A DNA stretch of 64,000 nucleotides from Paenibacillus pectinilyticus (GCF_001700435.1 NZ_LYPC01000027.1:248380-312379); one strand, 5' to 3'. Shown: positions 35,960-45,339, counted from the stretch's first letter. Translations and numbers: made by a program. The notes: generated from the sequence alone by a model not told the origin.

Positions 35960-35994
35960 AGCCTGTGTGGACAAAAGTGCCATGCGGGCTTTTT
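35960..35994 (+). terminator. Rho-independent terminator
   Basis: AGCCTGTGTGG pairs with CCATGCGGGCT (three G-U pairs), then TTTTT. Follows the lectin-domain protein gene. Confidence 0.7.
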
Positions 35995-36050
35995 CCGAAG
36001 AAAAGACAACATCGCCGCAAGGATTACATTCTCTAGTGGAAATGGAATGT

Positions 36051-36059
36051 GCTATAGTA
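36051..36059 (+). promoter_or_regulatory. Extended -10 promoter candidate for response regulator gene
   Basis: TGCTATAGT (the leading T is base 36050) fits an extended -10 (TGNTATAAT type) 37 bases before the regulator start; no good -35 hexamer is present. Confidence 0.35.
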
Positions 36060-36095
36060 TTGGCATATAGGAATTTGTCGAAAAGTGGTGGCAGC

Positions 36096-37712
36096 ATGCT
36101 AAGAATTCTCGTTGTGGATGATGAGTTACCGATCAGGCAGGGGCTGTCCTTTATTATTTCAGATTTAGATCCGAGCTATGAGATCATTGGTGAAGCAGCT
36201 AACGGATATGAGGCTCTGTTGCTTATTGAGGAGACGAAACCAGATCTTGTCATTACAGACATTAAGATGCCGAAGATGGATGGCGTAAAATTAGTGAAGC
36301 GGATGTCGGAGTGGTTCCCGGAGATCAAAAAAGTGGTCTTGAGCGGGTTCGATGAGTTTGAGTTTGTTAGAGAGGTTATGAAGGAAGGCGTACTTGATTA
36401 TTTGCTCAAACCAGTTGTTGAGTCACAGCTTCATGAACTATTGATCAAGATTGACCGCGATTTAGAAGCTGAAAAACAAAGTAAGCTGGATTCTCTCAGC
36501 ATGAATATGAAATTTAATGAAAGCATGCCCTTGTTAAGGGATCAGTTTTTGCAGCAATTGATTTGTTCGGGTAAGCGTCTAGCAAGGCGAGATGCCGGGG
36601 AGAAATTAGACTACTATAATATTGAAGTGATGGATGGGATGTATGCTGTCAGTCTTGTTCAATTAGATAATCATCGTTATTTGCAGATGAGTTTAGGGAC
36701 TGAGCAACTGAAAATTAATCAATTTATTGTCAAAAATATTGCGCAAGAGTCAGCGGCACTCCATGCACAGTGTCACTCTTTTTATCAAGATACCATTCTT
36801 GTGCTAGTATATAATGTCAAGGATCAAGCGTCGCTTGAACACATTCAGAGCTCGATTGCATCGGATATATTTCGTAATTTGAAAACTTATACAAAGCTTC
36901 GTTTTTCAATAAGCAGTGGGCGTGCGGTGGCTCAATTTCAAGATTTAAATGAAAGCTATGAAAGCGCTGTATCCCAGTTGGGATATCGGTTTTATCGATC
37001 CAACAGTTCCATTATTGACGGCAATGCCAAGTTGCCTAGGTTCCTTGAAGCTTCATTCCCCAAAGTCACGTCCGAATTGCAAAAAGGGTGGCTGGATAGC
37101 CTTTCGACAGGGGATACCCGTAAACTCAAAGGGGCTTTCGCTAACTATTGTCAGTATCATGTCAATCAATTCACACAGCCATCATTGGTTATTTTAGAAT
37201 TGTCGAATACCTTTCTTTCTTTACAGTCGGATAATGTTAGGTTCAAAGAAGCGCTCATCGATTGCTTTGGTGTTGCCTTCTCATTCGTTAAGTTTCTGGA
37301 TCAGTTCGATACCTTGGATGAAATCCGCTTGCATACGATAAACTTGTTTAGCGAGGTCATTCAGCACATGCAGGTCATTGATCAAAAGAGAGAGAAGAAA
37401 TCCATTCAACAGGTTAAGTCCTATATCATCGAAAATTATCGGGAAGAAATTACGCTTGGTAAAATGGCAGATCTGGTGTTTATGAACGCCAACTATCTGA
37501 GCGAATTGTTCAAAATCCAATGCAACATCAATTTCATTGATTACGTCACGCAAGTGAGAATTGATAAGGCAAAAAGTCTGCTTAAAAATAGCAGCTATCG
37601 AACCTATGAGGTAGGGGAGTTAGTGGGCTATGACGATCCTGCCTATTTCAGTAAAGTGTTTAAGAAAATGATTGGTGTCTCGCCAAGCGAATACCGTAAT
37701 CTGATCGAATAA
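36096..37712 (+). CDS. YesN-type response regulator with AraC DNA-binding domain
   Basis: 538 residues from the ATG giving MLRILVVDDELPIRQG; the frame extends upstream through the terminator of the previous gene, which is not credible coding. Receiver with Asp8/Asp9 and phosphoacceptor Asp55 (LVITDIKMPKMDG). A long linker region and the two-helix-turn-helix AraC domain (GKMADLVFMNANYLSELFK, YEVGELVGYDDPAYFSKVFK). It is followed 20 bases later by its kinase gene, then by an ABC importer. The expected role is to activate that importer when the kinase senses its ligand. Confidence 0.94.
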   Translation: MLRILVVDDELPIRQGLSFIISDLDPSYEIIGEAANGYEALLLIEETKPDLVITDIKMPKMDGVKLVKRMSEWFPEIKKVVLSGFDEFEFVREVMKEGVLDYLLKPVVESQLHELLIKIDRDLEAEKQSKLDSLSMNMKFNESMPLLRDQFLQQLICSGKRLARRDAGEKLDYYNIEVMDGMYAVSLVQLDNHRYLQMSLGTEQLKINQFIVKNIAQESAALHAQCHSFYQDTILVLVYNVKDQASLEHIQSSIASDIFRNLKTYTKLRFSISSGRAVAQFQDLNESYESAVSQLGYRFYRSNSSIIDGNAKLPRFLEASFPKVTSELQKGWLDSLSTGDTRKLKGAFANYCQYHVNQFTQPSLVILELSNTFLSLQSDNVRFKEALIDCFGVAFSFVKFLDQFDTLDEIRLHTINLFSEVIQHMQVIDQKREKKSIQQVKSYIIENYREEITLGKMADLVFMNANYLSELFKIQCNINFIDYVTQVRIDKAKSLLKNSSYRTYEVGELVGYDDPAYFSKVFKKMIGVSPSEYRNLIE

Positions 37713-37732
37713 ATGAATGTGGGGGAATCCGT

Positions 37733-39601
37733 ATGAAGGGATGGCACATGCTGCAAAGGGGGCGACTCCGGAATATAAGCATCCAAAAAAAGATTTTAGT
37801 TAACATGACACTTCTGATTCTGTTGCCTCTTTTGATTTATTACATCATCTTTCATACGTACTCCCAGAATACGAAACAGAAGGAAATTCGTTTAATTCAG
37901 CAGTTAAATCAACAAGCAACCGAGGGGATCGATCTGTATATCAATGATATGGCTCGGTTGACGCTCCAACCGCTATATAATCGGAGCTTGCGGACTGTAT
38001 TGAAAGAAGCCGACGGTTTGACCTCTAAGGATGAAAACCCAGACGTATGGGATATGACTCAAAACGAATCTAATAATTTAATTAATAGTATGAGGTTGAC
38101 GAAGAAGTATATCCATTCCGTGTTTCTTTTTAATCGGCAAGGACAAATGGTCAATTATTCGTTATCTTCGGAACAATTGGTTCAGCCCTATTCACCATCA
38201 CAGGAAGATTGGTTCCAACGCAGCTTAGTCTCGAATGGAACTGAAATCATTGCGGGAGCGACTGAAATTCCCAATACGATCCCGAAGGTAACAAATGGCC
38301 AACATTTCGTATTCCCCGTTGCGAGAGGGTTGAAAGACATAGATAGCGGGGAGCTTCTTGGAGTCATTGGGTTATTCACGGACATTTCTCTTCTACGTGA
38401 TGTGTGCTCCAAAATTAGTTCGACTGCTGGTGAACAAATCGTGATTTTGGATAAGTCGAATACGATTGTTTATGATCTAAATGAACGTCATATCGGACTA
38501 CATGCCAGCCAACCGGATCTCGGACTGGCTTTTTTGCAAGGAATAGATGTAAGCGGAGCAAATGGTCAATTGCTGAAAGTTCCAGGGGGCAATCGCTACA
38601 TGATGGTTAGTCGGATTCCTTCTGCGGAGTGGACCTTTGTGCGCATTATTCCAGAAAAAGCGTTATTTGGTGATGGTCAACAAGTGCAAAACCGGTTAAT
38701 CTTGTTAATTTTTGCCTTTACGGTTCTATCCTTGGTGATGTCGGCATCAATCTCTTATGGCATCATTAAACCGCTTAAGCGATTAATCGAAAGTATGAGA
38801 CGGATTGAACGTGGTGATTTGACAATAAGGTTACAAGTCAATTCAAATGATGAGATCGGCAATCTCAGCAAAGGGTTTAATAAAATGATTAATGAAATTG
38901 AACGGTTAATTAACGACGTATATTTGACGAGTATGCGTGAGAAAGAAGCTGAGTTGAATGCGCTTCAAGCGCAGATTAATCCCCATTTTATTTATAACAC
39001 GTTGGAATCGATTCGCATGACCGCTCGGATGAAAAGAGACATGGATACAGCAAGTATGATAAGTACTCTAGGCAGCTTGCTTCGCTATAGCATCAATACA
39101 CGGAATCGGGTCGTAGAGGTTAAGGAAGAAATTGAGCATTTGAACAATTATATCGTACTTCAAAATCGACGGTTTGGAGATAAGTTTGAACTTGTGCTGG
39201 ACATCCCTAACGATTTACTTAGCTTGAAAGTGATTAAACTCCTATTTCAACCGATCGTGGAAAATGCGATTTATCATGCACTTGAGACGAAGGACGAGAA
39301 AGGGGTTATCAAGATCAGTGGTTTTGCAGGTAGGGAGAAAATGTGGTTTGACATTGAGGATAATGGCAAAGGCATGACGAGTGAGCAGCTAGAGGAGCTT
39401 ATGCGGCACATTAACGATGAGGATTCATTTGCTCAAGGCTCCAGGGGCATTGGTCTTCGGAATGTTCATGAACGGATCAAGTTGTATTGTGGGGAAGGTT
39501 ACGGTTTGCGAATTGAAAGCAAGCCTGAATTAGGTACAATAGTCCGTCTTGAGCTGCCTGTTCGAGGTGTACTTGCTCCGCAAGAACTGCCGAAGATATG
39601 A
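37733..39601 (+). CDS. YesM-type sensor histidine kinase
   Basis: 622 residues, normal for the class. Transmembrane helix about 27-47, extracellular double-Cache-like region to about 320, second helix about 323-345, HAMP (IKPLKRLIESMRRIERGDL), phosphoacceptor His418 in AQINPHFIYNTLESI, and ATPase motifs DNGKGMTSEQ and GIGLRNVHERIKLY. Preceded by GGGGGAATCC. It gives a useful comparison with the 974-residue kinase at 17476, which has an additional sensor module. Confidence 0.93.
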   Translation: MKGWHMLQRGRLRNISIQKKILVNMTLLILLPLLIYYIIFHTYSQNTKQKEIRLIQQLNQQATEGIDLYINDMARLTLQPLYNRSLRTVLKEADGLTSKDENPDVWDMTQNESNNLINSMRLTKKYIHSVFLFNRQGQMVNYSLSSEQLVQPYSPSQEDWFQRSLVSNGTEIIAGATEIPNTIPKVTNGQHFVFPVARGLKDIDSGELLGVIGLFTDISLLRDVCSKISSTAGEQIVILDKSNTIVYDLNERHIGLHASQPDLGLAFLQGIDVSGANGQLLKVPGGNRYMMVSRIPSAEWTFVRIIPEKALFGDGQQVQNRLILLIFAFTVLSLVMSASISYGIIKPLKRLIESMRRIERGDLTIRLQVNSNDEIGNLSKGFNKMINEIERLINDVYLTSMREKEAELNALQAQINPHFIYNTLESIRMTARMKRDMDTASMISTLGSLLRYSINTRNRVVEVKEEIEHLNNYIVLQNRRFGDKFELVLDIPNDLLSLKVIKLLFQPIVENAIYHALETKDEKGVIKISGFAGREKMWFDIEDNGKGMTSEQLEELMRHINDEDSFAQGSRGIGLRNVHERIKLYCGEGYGLRIESKPELGTIVRLELPVRGVLAPQELPKI

Positions 39602-39731
39602 CAAGGTACCCTAAGGATTCGCATTCTGCCTAGCCATGGCGGGTGCTATGATGAAGGTAATTAATCGTTCCATTGAGGTGCACCGATGGCGGCGATTAAA
39701 GAGTCAGTTAACCAATAGGGGGAACGTGTAC

Positions 39732-41075
39732 ATGTTTAAAAAACGCTCAACGGTACTCACATTATCTGTGATTGTAGCTACAACTTCTGTCATCGCCGGA
39801 TGTGGTAAAGAGACAGAGACGACTGCCTCAGCTGCGCCAAGCGCTGCATCTACTGCTGCAGCAAGTAGTGCAACTCCAACTGCTAAAGCCTCCAATATCA
39901 AAGGTGAAGTGACATTCATGACATACCGTGATGACTTGCTGAACTCTTGGTACCCAGCTGTATTGAAAGAGTTTGAAGCGAAATATCCGGGTGTTAAGGT
40001 GATCACCTCAACGTCGAAAAATTTCCGTGATGATGTGAAAGTGAAAATGGTTGCCAATGAAATGCCAGACGTCGTCACGCTCCCACTTTATGAATATGCA
40101 GACAGTTTGAAGAAAGAATACTTGCTCTCGCTGGATGATCAATTCCCGAATCTCGTAAGTGATTGGGAAGGGTTGGGGTCAAGCAAAGCAGATGACCAGA
40201 AAATATATGGTCTTCCTTATGGGCTTGCGACGTATGGCGTTATCTATAACAAGAAGATTTTCTCTGATTTGAAACTGACGCCGCCTAAGACGTTGGATGA
40301 ATTGCTTGCGACAGCCAAAAAGATTAAAAGTGCTGGATTTATTGGACTCGTAGCAGATATGAAGCCAATCTGGACGTTCGAAACCTATGCCAAGCCGATT
40401 CCAAGATTTTTCAATGATAGCTTCAAAGCGTATCAGCACAGTATGACGGAAACGGATGCACCTTTCACTGCGGATAGCCCATATGGGAAGACATTCCAAC
40501 TCGTTCAGAAGATTGCCCAAGCAGGTGTCTTTGAGGCCGACCCAGTATCGTATGATTGGGAGCCAATGAAGGCGGATTATGCAGCAGGTAAAATCGGTAT
40601 GTACTACGGGTACAGCCAACAGTTAGCACAATTCTATACGCCTGACAGTCCGGTTCAACCGAAAGATATGGGCTTTATCCCAATGCCTTACGATAACACG
40701 GGTGGTCCTTATAAAGTCGCTTATGAGCCAGACTGGAGCCTGTCCATTTCCAAAAAAGCCAAAAATCCGGAAGCGGCAAAAGCTCTGTACACGTTCCTTA
40801 TGGATGAGAAATACAAAGCTTACGCAGAACAAACGGGCGTATTGAGCGCACGTAAGTCGGTAACCATTACGAACGCTGCTTTAGATGAATTTAATTCCTA
40901 CAAGCCTGTAAAAGTGTTTAATGAAGGCGACGATTCACAATGGAAAACGATCAGCGATAAAGCTCAAATTAACTATAATCAAGAGTTAATTAGTGTAGCG
41001 CTAGGAAAAGACATCAACGCTAAGCTAGACGAATTGAACGGCAAGTGGAAGAAAGCTCGCGCCGCCGTGAAATAA
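39732..41075 (+). CDS. ABC transporter sugar-binding lipoprotein
   Basis: 447 residues from the ATG that follows ATAGGGGGAACGTGTAC; upstream in-frame ATGs have no site. Lipobox VIAGC (Cys24), an Ala/Ser/Thr-rich linker, then a family 1 solute-binding fold: VTFMTYRDDLLNSWYPAVL, YGLPYGLATYGVIYNKKIF, and WSLSISKKAKNPEAAKALYT. Likely binds an oligosaccharide different from that bound by the protein at 22244, since the two are distinct in sequence. Preceded by the kinase/regulator pair and followed by two permeases. Confidence 0.92.
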   Translation: MFKKRSTVLTLSVIVATTSVIAGCGKETETTASAAPSAASTAAASSATPTAKASNIKGEVTFMTYRDDLLNSWYPAVLKEFEAKYPGVKVITSTSKNFRDDVKVKMVANEMPDVVTLPLYEYADSLKKEYLLSLDDQFPNLVSDWEGLGSSKADDQKIYGLPYGLATYGVIYNKKIFSDLKLTPPKTLDELLATAKKIKSAGFIGLVADMKPIWTFETYAKPIPRFFNDSFKAYQHSMTETDAPFTADSPYGKTFQLVQKIAQAGVFEADPVSYDWEPMKADYAAGKIGMYYGYSQQLAQFYTPDSPVQPKDMGFIPMPYDNTGGPYKVAYEPDWSLSISKKAKNPEAAKALYTFLMDEKYKAYAEQTGVLSARKSVTITNAALDEFNSYKPVKVFNEGDDSQWKTISDKAQINYNQELISVALGKDINAKLDELNGKWKKARAAVK

Positions 41076-41143
41076 ACAGGATCAAGACGAAATAAGTCGC
41101 TGTGAAAGCGGCGGCTTATTTGACTGATATAGGAGTGGAGCGT

Positions 41144-42019
41144 ATGAGCTACAAGTTACAGAGAAAAATTATTATTTCTGCGTTTTTATTTGTTCCGCTT
41201 CTCTTTATGGCAGCCTTTCTATTTTATCCGACAGTTCGGATGGTGTTTTACAGCTTTACAGATTGGGATGGCGTTTTACCGACCTATCATATGGTGGGCT
41301 TTGCGAATTTCAAACGTGTTTTCACGGAGCCACTCGTTTGGCTTTCCCTCAAAAATAATGCTGTATATGCGCTTTTTGGCATTGCTCAGAACGTGGTGGC
41401 TTTGTTTTTCGCTGTTATGCTGACATCTCGTATGCGTGGTAAAAACGTATACAAAACAATCGCTTTTCTACCATACATTCTGAATATCACGGCAGTAGCC
41501 TATATGTTTAACTTTCTCTTCGACTATCGCAACGGTCCGATCAACGACTTCATGAGATATTTGGCGTGGTCTCCGATCAAATTTTTTAGTGATGAGCATC
41601 TGGTCATCTTCTCACTTGCCAGTATCTCTATGTGGAAATGGCTAGGTTATACGATGATTCTGTATATCGCGGCTCTGCAATCAATGGATTCAGATATGAT
41701 CGAAGCGGCCAAAATAGATGGAGCCACGAATTGGCAAATCTTTATGAAAATAACGCTCCCCAACATTCGCAGAATCGTTGAACTGAATATGTTCTTAGCG
41801 ATTAGTGGGGCGCTTCAGGCATTTACTGAACCCTTGATTATGACGCACGGCGGTCCTAACCAGGCCAGCTACACATTCCTATACTATATTATCCAAACGT
41901 ACACAACGTTCAATGAATATGGGTTTGCCGCTGCGATGACTTGCACACTAATTCTCATTATTTTCGTGATTACGTTTCTACAACGTAAGATTTTGCTGAG
42001 GGGGAATCGGACCGCATGA
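41144..42019 (+). CDS. Sugar ABC transporter permease (MalF/UgpA type)
   Basis: 291 residues from the ATG after AGGAGTGGAGCGT. Six hydrophobic helices starting IIISAFLFVPLLFMAAFLF. EAA loop IEAAKIDGATNWQIFMKITL. Overlaps the next permease by four bases (ATGA), so the two subunits are translated together. Confidence 0.92.
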   Translation: MSYKLQRKIIISAFLFVPLLFMAAFLFYPTVRMVFYSFTDWDGVLPTYHMVGFANFKRVFTEPLVWLSLKNNAVYALFGIAQNVVALFFAVMLTSRMRGKNVYKTIAFLPYILNITAVAYMFNFLFDYRNGPINDFMRYLAWSPIKFFSDEHLVIFSLASISMWKWLGYTMILYIAALQSMDSDMIEAAKIDGATNWQIFMKITLPNIRRIVELNMFLAISGALQAFTEPLIMTHGGPNQASYTFLYYIIQTYTTFNEYGFAAAMTCTLILIIFVITFLQRKILLRGNRTA

Positions 42020-42825
42020 GATGGCTGAAGCATATTCCTCTTCTAATTTGGACATTCATTGTCTTAATTCCACTATTCATACTTATATTTACCTCACTTA
42101 AGACAGGGAAAGATTTCTTGGCAACTTCAGCCATCATGCCTCCCGCACATGTTACGTTTGCTAATTATAAGCGAGTGCTTATTGAAGGCCACATTCTTGC
42201 ATCATTGAAGAATAGTGCCATTCTCGTGCTTGGCGGATCACTAGGGAGTGCACTGTTCGGTGCCATGACAGCGTACATTTTACACAGGTTCGATTTTTTC
42301 TTAAAGAATTTCATTTTGTCGGTTTACATTGCCTCTGTTATCGTACCTGCAGCATTATTGCAAGTGATGCTGTACCAGCTCATGCATTGGCTTGGTGTGA
42401 CGGGGACGTTCGGTGCGCCAATCTTAATTTATGTAGCAACCGATATTATTACGGTCTGGATGTACTTGCAGTTCTGCGAAAATATCCCTGAAGCACTTGA
42501 TGAGAGCGCTATGATGGATGGTGCATCGTATCTGCGTATCTTCTTTCAGATTATTTTACCTTTGCTAATGCCAGCGACCGCAACTGTGCTTATCATTAAG
42601 TCAATTTTTATTTATAACGACATGTTTACACAATACCTCTACATGTCAAGCACGAAGCTGCAAACAGCGACAATGGCTCTCATGACGTTCTCGGGACAAT
42701 TTGCAACGACGTTTAACGTTATGGCTGCAGGATGCGTTGCAGTCATGATTCCTACAGTTATTCTGTTCTTTATTCTACAGAAGTATATTTTCGCGGGAAT
42801 TACTTCTGGATCGGTTAAAGGATAA
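42016..42825 (+). CDS. Sugar ABC transporter permease (MalG/UgpE type)
   Basis: 269 residues. Six helices starting LLIWTFIVLIPLFILIF, EAA loop DESAMMDGASYLRIFFQIIL and the typical end KYIFAGITSGSVKG. Last gene of the second importer operon, followed by a terminator. Like the first importer, no ATPase gene is present. Confidence 0.92.
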   Translation: MRWLKHIPLLIWTFIVLIPLFILIFTSLKTGKDFLATSAIMPPAHVTFANYKRVLIEGHILASLKNSAILVLGGSLGSALFGAMTAYILHRFDFFLKNFILSVYIASVIVPAALLQVMLYQLMHWLGVTGTFGAPILIYVATDIITVWMYLQFCENIPEALDESAMMDGASYLRIFFQIILPLLMPATATVLIIKSIFIYNDMFTQYLYMSSTKLQTATMALMTFSGQFATTFNVMAAGCVAVMIPTVILFFILQKYIFAGITSGSVKG

Positions 42826-42865
42826 GAAAGAAGAGATAGAACCAGTAGTAATGATACAAGATTGT

Positions 42866-42910
42866 ACGCTTATCTAGGTTCCGAGAAGGATGCCGAGATA
42901 AGCGTTTTTG
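42866..42910 (+). terminator. Rho-independent terminator after the second importer operon
   Basis: ACGCTTATCT (42866-42875) and AGATAAGCGT (42896-42905) form a 10-bp stem followed by TTTT. The rest of the gap to motA (42911-43201, 291 bases) shows no element I can name; it is AT-rich and should hold the motAB promoter. Confidence 0.8.
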
Positions 42911-43201
42911 CGTTGATATCGGTTGGATGTGCCAAGGTAAGATATGTAAATCAAGTTAAAGATCGAATCAAGCAGGAATCAACACCAGCCATACGAAATT
43001 CTTTAATGAGGAAAGAATCGCCAGGATTCGACCTGATTTGATCTGAATTATGAACAAACCATGACTTAAGTCCTATTTTTTAGCAGAAAAGGATTGTGGT
43101 AAGCCCTAAATAAACTTATTATGGATGAAGGACTCATGAATTGTCGGAAAAGCTGATGTACGTAGGAAATGACAAATAGATCGTAAAAGAGGTGCTCGAA
43201 C

Positions 43202-43999
43202 ATGGAGAAATCATCCATAATTGGAATTGTACTTGCAGCAGTCTCCATTGGCTTTGGTATGGTACTAAAAGGAGCAAGTCTTGCTGCCTTATTGAATCCT
43301 GCGGCTGCGTTAATTATTTTCGGGGGAACAGCTTCGGCACTGTTCATTGCTTTCTCATTAGATGAGATGAAAAAAATTCCCGTTTTATTAAAAATTATTT
43401 TTACTGAACAGAAATTAATGCCAAAAAAAGAGTTAATCGAAACCTTCATTACCTGGGTAAGCATCACAAGACGCGAAGGGTTGTTGTCGCTTGAGAAGCA
43501 AGCTGAGGAGCTGTCCGATCCTTTTATGAAAAGCGGTATGCGTTTAATTATTGATGGGAATGACCCTGATTTCGTGCGGGATGTTCTTCTTGAAGATATT
43601 GGAGAAATGGAAACAAGACATAAGAAATTTGCTAGTATTTTTACACAAGCAGGCACCTATGCACCCACACTTGGCGTACTCGGAGCTGTTGTAGGACTTA
43701 TTGCTGCACTAGGTAATTTGAGTGAAGTGGAGAAGTTGGGACATTTGATATCGGCGGCGTTCGTTGCCACGATGTTTGGGATTTTCTTAGGTTATGTTGT
43801 CTTCCATCCTTTTGCCAACAAGCTCAAACAGAAGTCCAAGAAAGAAGTCGAAATCAAGCTGATGATTGTGGAAGGCTTACTTTCGATTCAATCGGGTGTA
43901 TCTGCGAATTCTGTGAAACAGAAAATGATGATTTTCGTTGCGAATAAGGACCGTGCGAGCTATGAAGAAGGCACAGGGGAGGGGTCATCCGTACAGTGA
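43202..43999 (+). CDS. motA: Flagellar motor stator protein MotA
   Basis: 265 residues. Proton-channel subunit of the flagellar motor with four membrane helices: the first two near the N-terminus (SIIGIVLAAVSIGFGMVLKG, NPAAALIIFGGTASALFIAF), a cytoplasmic loop, and the last two (GTYAPTLGVLGAVVGLIAAL, AFVATMFGIFLGYVVFHPFA) that line the channel with MotB. GAGGTGC precedes the ATG. The stop overlaps the GTG start of motB by four bases. Other flagellar genes are not in the window. Confidence 0.95.
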   Translation: MEKSSIIGIVLAAVSIGFGMVLKGASLAALLNPAAALIIFGGTASALFIAFSLDEMKKIPVLLKIIFTEQKLMPKKELIETFITWVSITRREGLLSLEKQAEELSDPFMKSGMRLIIDGNDPDFVRDVLLEDIGEMETRHKKFASIFTQAGTYAPTLGVLGAVVGLIAALGNLSEVEKLGHLISAAFVATMFGIFLGYVVFHPFANKLKQKSKKEVEIKLMIVEGLLSIQSGVSANSVKQKMMIFVANKDRASYEEGTGEGSSVQ

Positions 44000-44802
44000 G
44001 TAAAAAAAAGAGACATGAGGATCATGAAGAACATATCGATGAAACTTGGTTGATTCCCTATGCGGATCTATTAACATTACTCCTTGCTCTTTTTATTATT
44101 CTGTTCGCATCCAGTCAACTGGATTCCAAGAAATATGACTCGATCATGCACTCTTTAAATAATGCCTTCACGGGGGGCGAAGCGCCTTTCGCGATGTCCA
44201 ATTTAATTCCTGTGAATAACGCCGCGAATTCCACGAAGAATAATGACAAAAATCAGAATCCGCCGACTAAAGAAGAGAGCCAGACGGAAAGTCAGCTTGC
44301 CGCTAAACTTCAGAAGGAAGAGAAGGATCTGAAAGAATTGAAGCAAAGTATGGATGCGTTCATCAAAGAAAATAACATGAGTGAGCAGCTGACAACCAAG
44401 CTGGATAATGAAAAGCTAACGATTACGATTAGCGACCGCGCGCTATTCGATTCGGGTTCTGCCAATATTAAGCCGGAATCCCAAAAGCTCGCCACATCAA
44501 TGTCTAATCTACTAGGGCAGTATCCTGGTTACCAGGTCGAGGTGGCTGGGCATACCGATAATATCCCGATCCATCGTGCTGATTTTGAGACGAACTGGGA
44601 TTTGAGCGCCAAGCGTGCCGTGAATTTTATGAAAATATTACTGACCAACACCAAAATTCAGCCGGCCTCCTATTCGTCCGTTGGATATGGCGAGTACCGT
44701 CCGATTTCTTCGAACGATACGACAGAGGGCCGCGCGAAAAATCGCCGCGTTGAAGTGAGCATCCTTCGCAATATTAAGGCGACGGATGAGATCGCGAAGT
44801 AA
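43996..44802 (+). CDS. motB: Flagellar motor stator protein MotB
   Basis: 268 residues from a GTG. A basic/acidic N-terminus, one transmembrane helix with the essential Asp24 (PYADLLTLLLALFIILFASS), a long polar linker (about 75-120) and a C-terminal OmpA-like peptidoglycan-binding domain (DRALFDSGSANIKPES, VAGHTDNIPIH, NWDLSAKRAVNFM, GRAKNRRVEV). It anchors the stator to the cell wall and carries the proton path. The sequence looks like the H+-type MotB of Bacillus rather than the Na+-type MotS, but this is a judgement by eye. Confidence 0.95.
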   Translation: MSKKKRHEDHEEHIDETWLIPYADLLTLLLALFIILFASSQLDSKKYDSIMHSLNNAFTGGEAPFAMSNLIPVNNAANSTKNNDKNQNPPTKEESQTESQLAAKLQKEEKDLKELKQSMDAFIKENNMSEQLTTKLDNEKLTITISDRALFDSGSANIKPESQKLATSMSNLLGQYPGYQVEVAGHTDNIPIHRADFETNWDLSAKRAVNFMKILLTNTKIQPASYSSVGYGEYRPISSNDTTEGRAKNRRVEVSILRNIKATDEIAK

Positions 44803-44829
44803 GAGGTACATAGCTGTGTGTCCGCGAAA

Positions 44830-44863
44830 GAGCTGAATCCACTTGTGGGATTCAGCTTTTTTT
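44830..44863 (+). terminator. Rho-independent terminator of motAB
   Basis: AGCTGAATCCAC / GTGGGATTCAGCT with a short loop, followed by TTTTTTT. Repeat block C begins about 18 bases later. Confidence 0.9.
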
Positions 44864-44880
44864 GGGGATGTGGCACAAGG

Positions 44881-45164
44881 GGGTGCAAGTCGAAGAAATC
44901 GACTTGCAGGCGAGAAACCGTGCCACTTGAGGGATGCAAGTAGAATAAATCGACTTGCACACGGGAAACCGGGCCACTAGAGGGATGCAAGTCGAAGAAA
45001 TCGACTTGCATACGAGAAATCGTGCCGCTAGAAGGATGCAAGTCGAATAAATCGACTTGCATACGAGAAATCGTGCCGCTAGTGGGATATAAGTCGAAGA
45101 AATCGACTTGCACACGAGAAACCGTGCCCCTAGAGTGATGTAAGTCGAAGAAATCGACTTGCAT
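44881..45164. repeat. 51-bp tandem repeat array, subfamily C (5 units and a partial one)
   Basis: Units start at 44881 (50 bp), 44931, 44982, 45033 and 45084 (51 bp each), and a partial unit covers 45135-45164. Each carries the hairpin GCAAGTCGA-AGAAA-TCGACTTGC (9-bp arms in the best copies) followed by ACGAGAAATCGTGCC, which can form a second small hairpin. The core GCAAGTCGA..AAATCGAC and the period match the 52-bp array at 10572, 34 kb away. Open frames across this block are repeat artefacts. Confidence 0.93.
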
Positions 45165-45202
45165 CTATTCGAGTGCTGAATTCCAGATTCTATAAACAGT
45201 TA

Positions 45203-45325
45203 GAGGCTACCCCAAAAGTCATACAGAATTGCACGGGGCAAGTCGATCAGCTCCTTGGTTCATGGTTATTATTACACAAAAAAAGGCTATCTCTTAGGTC
45301 TTGTTAGACCTTTTGAGATAGCCTT
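45203..45325. mobile_element. Possible decayed IS end or miniature inverted-repeat element
   Basis: GAGGCTACCCCAAAAGTC at 45203-45220 resembles IS terminal repeats of the GAGGCTGTCCCAAAAGTC type and is an approximate inverted copy of GACCTTTTGAGATAGCCTT at 45307-45325. The 123 bases between and including them contain no gene. This could be a remnant or non-autonomous element; the match is imperfect and no target duplication was identified. Confidence 0.3.
45276..45325 (-). terminator. Strong leftward terminator hairpin
   Basis: AAGGCTATCTC (45283-45293) pairs with GAGATAGCCTT (45315-45325), with inner AGGTCT/AGACCT. On the minus strand it is followed by seven T residues, so it would end a transcript coming from the chemoreceptor gene about 290 bases to the right. 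Confidence 0.65.
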
Positions 45326-45339
45326 GTTTGACGAGTACT

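Noticed and set aside
35967..36095. Longer N-terminus for the response regulator at 36096
   Set aside because: It starts within the terminator of the previous gene and precedes the receiver domain.
42911..43201. c-di-GMP riboswitch or sigma-D promoter before motA
   Set aside because: I looked for the GEMM core and a TAAA-N15-GCCGATAA arrangement and found neither convincingly.
44670..45164. Minus-strand open frames encoding repeated VDFFDLHPSSG-type peptides
   Set aside because: They follow the 51-bp repeat units, whose length is a multiple of three, so a frame stays open without selection; one also runs into motB on the other strand. No ribosome site found.
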